Origin: Geobacter sp.
GTDB lineage: Bacteria > Desulfobacterota > Desulfuromonadia > Geobacterales > Pseudopelobacteraceae
DNA: 9,689 nucleotides
NCBI GenBank assembly: GCA_027346925.1
Contig: DAIERH010000074.1
Span: 1 to 9,689, forward strand
Reading direction: 5' to 3'
The stretch's first letter is position 1; each line of letters starts with the position of its first letter. The notes below the pieces were generated by a model. That model did no database searches. It saw nothing but the letters and a program-made list of their open reading frames with translations, and had not been told where the DNA came from. The position numbers and the translations under genes were made by a program. Shown in pieces: positions 6,697 through 9,689 of this stretch.

Positions 6697-6942
6697 TCAG
6701 ATCCAGGCGTCGCCGCCGTCGTACTGGAATTCGTCCCCCTTGGTCCTGGGCCCTGTCCTGAATTTCGCCTCCCGGGCCATGCGCTTTACCTTTTCCGCCG
6801 CGCTCTCCGTCAATCCGGATATCTTCTCGCGCACCTCGTGGCCCGGCTTGGGGGTGAGCAGCAGGGCTGCCACCCCGCCGATCACGGCGCCGGAGACAAA
6901 GGCAATGATTGCTGCTGCGGCGTTATCGTTGTTGGATGACAT
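6697..6942 (-). CDS. Small YtxH-like membrane protein
   Basis: An 81-residue protein of the YtxH-like type (also annotated as gas vesicle or general stress protein in other bacteria). A single hydrophobic helix spans residues about 9-29 (AAAIIAFVSGAVIGGVAALL) with glycine-zipper spacing, followed by the family hallmark LLTPKPGHEVREKI and a charged amphipathic helix (about 34-60), then a short acidic tail ending DAWI. Probably anchored in the inner membrane with the helix in the cytoplasm. The start is supported by AAAGGAG (6949-6955), 6 nt before the ATG at 6942. It is the first gene of a unit with the LarA-like gene. The molecular function of this family is not known to me. Confidence 0.85.
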   Translation of the reverse strand: MSSNNDNAAAAIIAFVSGAVIGGVAALLLTPKPGHEVREKISGLTESAAEKVKRMAREAKFRTGPRTKGDEFQYDGGDAWI

Positions 6943-6977
6943 GACAGGCTCCTTTATCCGTCAGGTGGGATGAAATT

Positions 6978-7000
6978 GATCCGAACAGGCTTTATATCTA
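6978..7000 (-). promoter_or_regulatory. Possible promoter region upstream of the YtxH-like gene
   Basis: The 94-bp gap between the GDH stop and the YtxH-like gene is AT-rich for this window and holds TAGATATAAAG on the minus strand, which could serve as a -10 box. No convincing -35 is found, and no intrinsic terminator follows GDH, so read-through from GDH into the YtxH-larA pair is also possible. Confidence 0.25.
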
Positions 7001-7036
7001 GCACAGCAGGCAGCCGTAATAAAAGCAAAATCTTCA

Positions 7037-9689
7037 TCACAGGACCCGCGCCAGGTGCCGCCTGATCATATCCTCGAAATCCGCGTCCCGGCTGGCGGTG
7101 TAGACCAGCGACGAGCCGATCTCGGCCGCCAGGATGGCGCACAGGTACTTGCCGGGCAGCTTTCCGATGCGCCGCCGGAAGGCCGGCGTTTCCCGCAGCA
7201 TGGCCGGCAGATGGCCGAGGACCGCCTGGCGGAAGGGGGATTGCAGGCAGAGCTCCGGCCGGGCCGAGAAAAACTCGAACAGCCGGGTGTAATAGCTGTT
7301 GATGTTCTGGCTGATCTGGTCGGATATCTCGGTGTACAGCCGGCTGTTGCCCGATTCGCGCCGCCGCCGCAGGATCAGGCGCGCCTCGTCCGCGGCCCGC
7401 TTCTCCAGGATCGCCAGCACGTCCCGCACATAGCGTTCCTTGTGCTCCAGGAACTCCCGCTCGGAGAGCAGCAGGTTGGCGATGATCTCGTAGGAGGAGG
7501 AGATCACGCCGCACTTGTTGGCCGAGGCATCGCGCATGATCACCACCCCGCTCTTCTGCAACTGCACCCTTGCCTCGGGGGTGATGAAGGAGTTGGCCCC
7601 CTCCACGATCACCCGCGCCGTGGGCACGCCCCGCTCGTCCAGGAACGAGCGCCAGTTCTGGCCGTCGATGGTCTCGGGCCGCCCGCCTGCCGGGATGAAC
7701 AGGTCGCTCGGCACGGTGAAGATCAGGTTGTTGTACTCGCGGTAGAAGTCGTCGATGTCCAGCCACTCCTCCACCAGTTCCCCCGCCGTGCGGCTCACCC
7801 TGCGGTGGCTCTCCTTGAGCCCCTCCATGCGCCGGCCGGTGCGGTAGATGATGAAGCCCCCCTCTCCAAGGAACGCGGGATCAAAGGCATCCAGGTCGCG
7901 CTCCAGCACGATCCGCCCCAATCCTGTGCGGTGGATGCCGTTGGGGTCGTACAGGGCAGCGGTGCCGTCCTGGATCAGGCGCACCTGCATCAGCGGGCAG
8001 CGTTTCAACATGATGGCTAGGGAGTTGCCGGCCACGTCGCCGTTGGGGCCGCCGGTCATCTTGAGCGTAAAGGTCTCGCGGGTGATGTCGATGGCGGCCG
8101 CCTCGGCCATGGTGATCTCGGCGAACTTCACCACCCCGGTGGAGGTGACGCCGTACTCCTTATGGTTGATGCCGACCCGTTTGCTGGACATGATGCCGAT
8201 CCCCAGCAGGTAGCCCCGTTTGGCCGACAGGTTGGCGATGGCCTCGATCATGGCGTCGTGCATGTTCTCGTCAGGACCGATCTCGATCGGTTCGTCGTCG
8301 CCGTAGTAATCCACCACCCGCGGGTCCCTGACCCGGCCCGAACTGGTCACGAAGATGTCCAGGAAGGCATTGGCGATGCCGTATTGCAGCTTGTAGAGCC
8401 GCCAGTTCTCCGCCCGGCCTCCGGCCTGATCCAGGTCCGAGGCATCCAGCACCAGGGTCAGCTTGGAGCCCCCCTCGTAGATGTCCTTGTTCTTGAAATG
8501 CTGGGTGTGGGCCAGGACGTACACCTCGCGGAACAGGGTGCTGGCGGAGGTGATGAAGTCGTCGGCGCTGCGGGCGATGACGGTGCGCCATCCGCCCCGG
8601 GCGATGTCCGAGAAGCCGATGTGATAGCCGGTGCCGAAACGGCTGAAGAAGAAGGTCACCCGGAAGGGGAGCGTCTCGGGCAGGTCCGCGGTGAATTCGT
8701 GTCCCAGTTCCCGCAGGTAGGCCGGATCGAGCCTGAGGGCCAGGGCCTGTTTCTCTGTCACGAAGAAGTTGGTCTTGAGGGTATGGGTGATCAGGAGCAG
8801 GCAGCAGCGATACACGGACCGCCTGATGTCGTCCAGCCAGCGGTGGCCGGTATTGTAGCCCTCCACCTCGCCGCGCGCCTCCTGCAAGGCGGCCACGTAG
8901 GCGGCGTCCCGGTCGGTCAGGTCGGGATCGAAGCGCAGCCTGAACAAGCGGATCAGCAGTTGCGCCATCTCCGGATGGTCGTAGAAGGCCCGCTGCACGT
9001 CCTCCAGGCCAAAACGGTCCGGCTGGCCGTGGGCCAGGCTGGTATGGCAGAAGGCGATGAAGGCGTTCACCAGGGCCGCGTCCTCTCCGGACATCAGCCC
9101 CTCGGTGACGAACTCGCGATAGATGGGGGACGAGGTGGCCAGGATCTGGGTGGTGCACAATTCCCGTTTGAGGAGTTCGGCCAGGGGACTTCCGGGCGGC
9201 AGTTTCTCCTCCCAACGGTGCCGGACGTAGAAAGAGCCGAGGAAATAGGGATGGATGCCGTTTGAGATGGTCTGGCAGTAGGCCCGGCGTATACCCACGT
9301 TCAGGCGGTTGAATATCTCCAGCACCTGGAGCAGGAACTCCTCCTGGGGCGGGTTGCCGACGGCGAACAGGAGACGGGTTTCCATACGCCCTTCGCGCTC
9401 CACCTCCGCGATGTCCAGGAAGAGCCCCCCCGATGCGTTGCTCCGCTCGAAGAGCCAGATCAGGTAGGCGGTGCGTGCCGGCGGCGACATGCGCACGTAA
9501 TTCTCGTCGTTGAGCCAGAGGATCTTCAGCAGCCGTTCCAGTTTCCCCAAGTCGAATTGCGGGAAGGAGGAGCGCAACTCGGCGCGGATCTTCCTCACCA
9601 GGGCCGGAGGGATCACCACCCGTTGATTCAGGTCGATCTCGTGGTCCTGCCTGCGGGCGAATTCGAAGCGCTGCACCTCCAGTTCTTCA
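7037..9689 (-). CDS. Large NAD-type glutamate dehydrogenase (GDH2-like), 5' end cut by window edge
   Basis: Catalyses glutamate + NAD+ to 2-oxoglutarate + ammonium; cytosolic. 883 residues are readable up to the right edge with no stop, so the N-terminus lies outside. The N-terminal half (about 9689-8700) is a regulatory-type region found only in large GDHs. The catalytic part begins around ARGGWRTV (near 8600) and KNKDIYEGGSK (8462-8494), then GPDENMHD, INHKEYGVTSTG, the Rossmann NAD motif GGPNGDVAGN (8024-8053), FIPAGGRPETI, VEGANSFITPEA and RDASANKCGVISSS. These blocks match yeast GDH2 (KNKDIPEGGSK, VEGANLFIT, DASANKGGVTSSS as I recall), placing it in the 115-kDa class rather than the small hexameric or 180-kDa class. 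The C-terminal 150 residues are helical and charged. A GTG at 9676 is in frame, but its GGAGG abuts the codon directly, so it is probably internal. Confidence 0.9.
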   Translation of the reverse strand, partial: EELEVQRFEFARRQDHEIDLNQRVVIPPALVRKIRAELRSSFPQFDLGKLERLLKILWLNDENYVRMSPPARTAYLIWLFERSNASGGLFLDIAEVEREGRMETRLLFAVGNPPQEEFLLQVLEIFNRLNVGIRRAYCQTISNGIHPYFLGSFYVRHRWEEKLPPGSPLAELLKRELCTTQILATSSPIYREFVTEGLMSGEDAALVNAFIAFCHTSLAHGQPDRFGLEDVQRAFYDHPEMAQLLIRLFRLRFDPDLTDRDAAYVAALQEARGEVEGYNTGHRWLDDIRRSVYRCCLLLITHTLKTNFFVTEKQALALRLDPAYLRELGHEFTADLPETLPFRVTFFFSRFGTGYHIGFSDIARGGWRTVIARSADDFITSASTLFREVYVLAHTQHFKNKDIYEGGSKLTLVLDASDLDQAGGRAENWRLYKLQYGIANAFLDIFVTSSGRVRDPRVVDYYGDDEPIEIGPDENMHDAMIEAIANLSAKRGYLLGIGIMSSKRVGINHKEYGVTSTGVVKFAEITMAEAAAIDITRETFTLKMTGGPNGDVAGNSLAIMLKRCPLMQVRLIQDGTAALYDPNGIHRTGLGRIVLERDLDAFDPAFLGEGGFIIYRTGRRMEGLKESHRRVSRTAGELVEEWLDIDDFYREYNNLIFTVPSDLFIPAGGRPETIDGQNWRSFLDERGVPTARVIVEGANSFITPEARVQLQKSGVVIMRDASANKCGVISSSYEIIANLLLSEREFLEHKERYVRDVLAILEKRAADEARLILRRRRESGNSRLYTEISDQISQNINSYYTRLFEFFSARPELCLQSPFRQAVLGHLPAMLRETPAFRRRIGKLPGKYLCAILAAEIGSSLVYTASRDADFEDMIRRHLARVL

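Noticed and set aside
8162..9265. Long plus-strand open frame opposite the GDH gene
   Set aside because: Shadow of the strongly conserved GDH frame caused by high third-position GC; no domain or credible ribosome binding site.
9674..9676. GTG as the start codon of the large GDH
   Set aside because: The GGAGG touches the GTG with no spacer, the frame stays open to the window edge, and yeast GDH2-class proteins are clearly longer, so the true start is probably outside.

Overview
This 9.7 kb window of GC-rich bacterial chromosome carries seven protein genes. Six lie on the minus strand and one on the plus strand. The metabolism (a large NAD-type glutamate dehydrogenase, a LarA-like racemase, an OmpA-like envelope protein, zinc-type HemB) fits a Gram-negative anaerobe or facultative anaerobe. 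The general look of the proteins suggests Desulfuromonadota/Geobacterales; that is an inference from memory of such proteins, not a proven placement.

Layout, left to right. (1) 1-1734 minus: a YtcJ-type metal-dependent amidohydrolase whose C-terminal end leaves the window. (2) 1850-2512 minus: a YcaC-like cysteine hydrolase of the isochorismatase superfamily, upstream of (1) and probably in its transcription unit, with an 11-bp hairpin between them. It has its own extended -10 promoter. (3) 2687-3664 minus: hemB (porphobilinogen synthase), closed by a strong intrinsic terminator at 2616-2654. (4) 3896-5161 plus: an exported OmpA-family protein with an N-terminal beta-barrel, an Ig-like middle domain and a C-terminal peptidoglycan-binding domain, diverging from hemB and closed by a terminator at 5187-5221. 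(5) 5246-5421: a non-coding element of about 176 bp with near-perfect 18-bp terminal inverted repeats and possible TTAC flanking duplications (MITE-like). (6) 6942 to 5433 minus: a two-gene unit of a small YtxH-like membrane protein followed by a LarA-family nickel-dependent racemase, 4 bp apart. (7) 7037-9689 minus: a large glutamate dehydrogenase resembling the fungal GDH2 (about 115 kDa) class, whose N-terminus lies beyond the right edge.

How it works together. This looks like ordinary chromosome made of independent small transcription units rather than one dedicated system. HemB supplies tetrapyrroles, GDH links glutamate to 2-oxoglutarate, the LarA homologue may epimerise lactate or another 2-hydroxy acid, and the amidohydrolase/YcaC pair may act on an unknown amide. 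The most interesting items are the MITE-like element, the YtxH-LarA coupling, the fungal-type GDH, the hydrolase pair of unknown substrate, and the Ig-like insertion in the OmpA protein. I found no rRNA, tRNA, CRISPR array, intact transposase, phage or defence genes.
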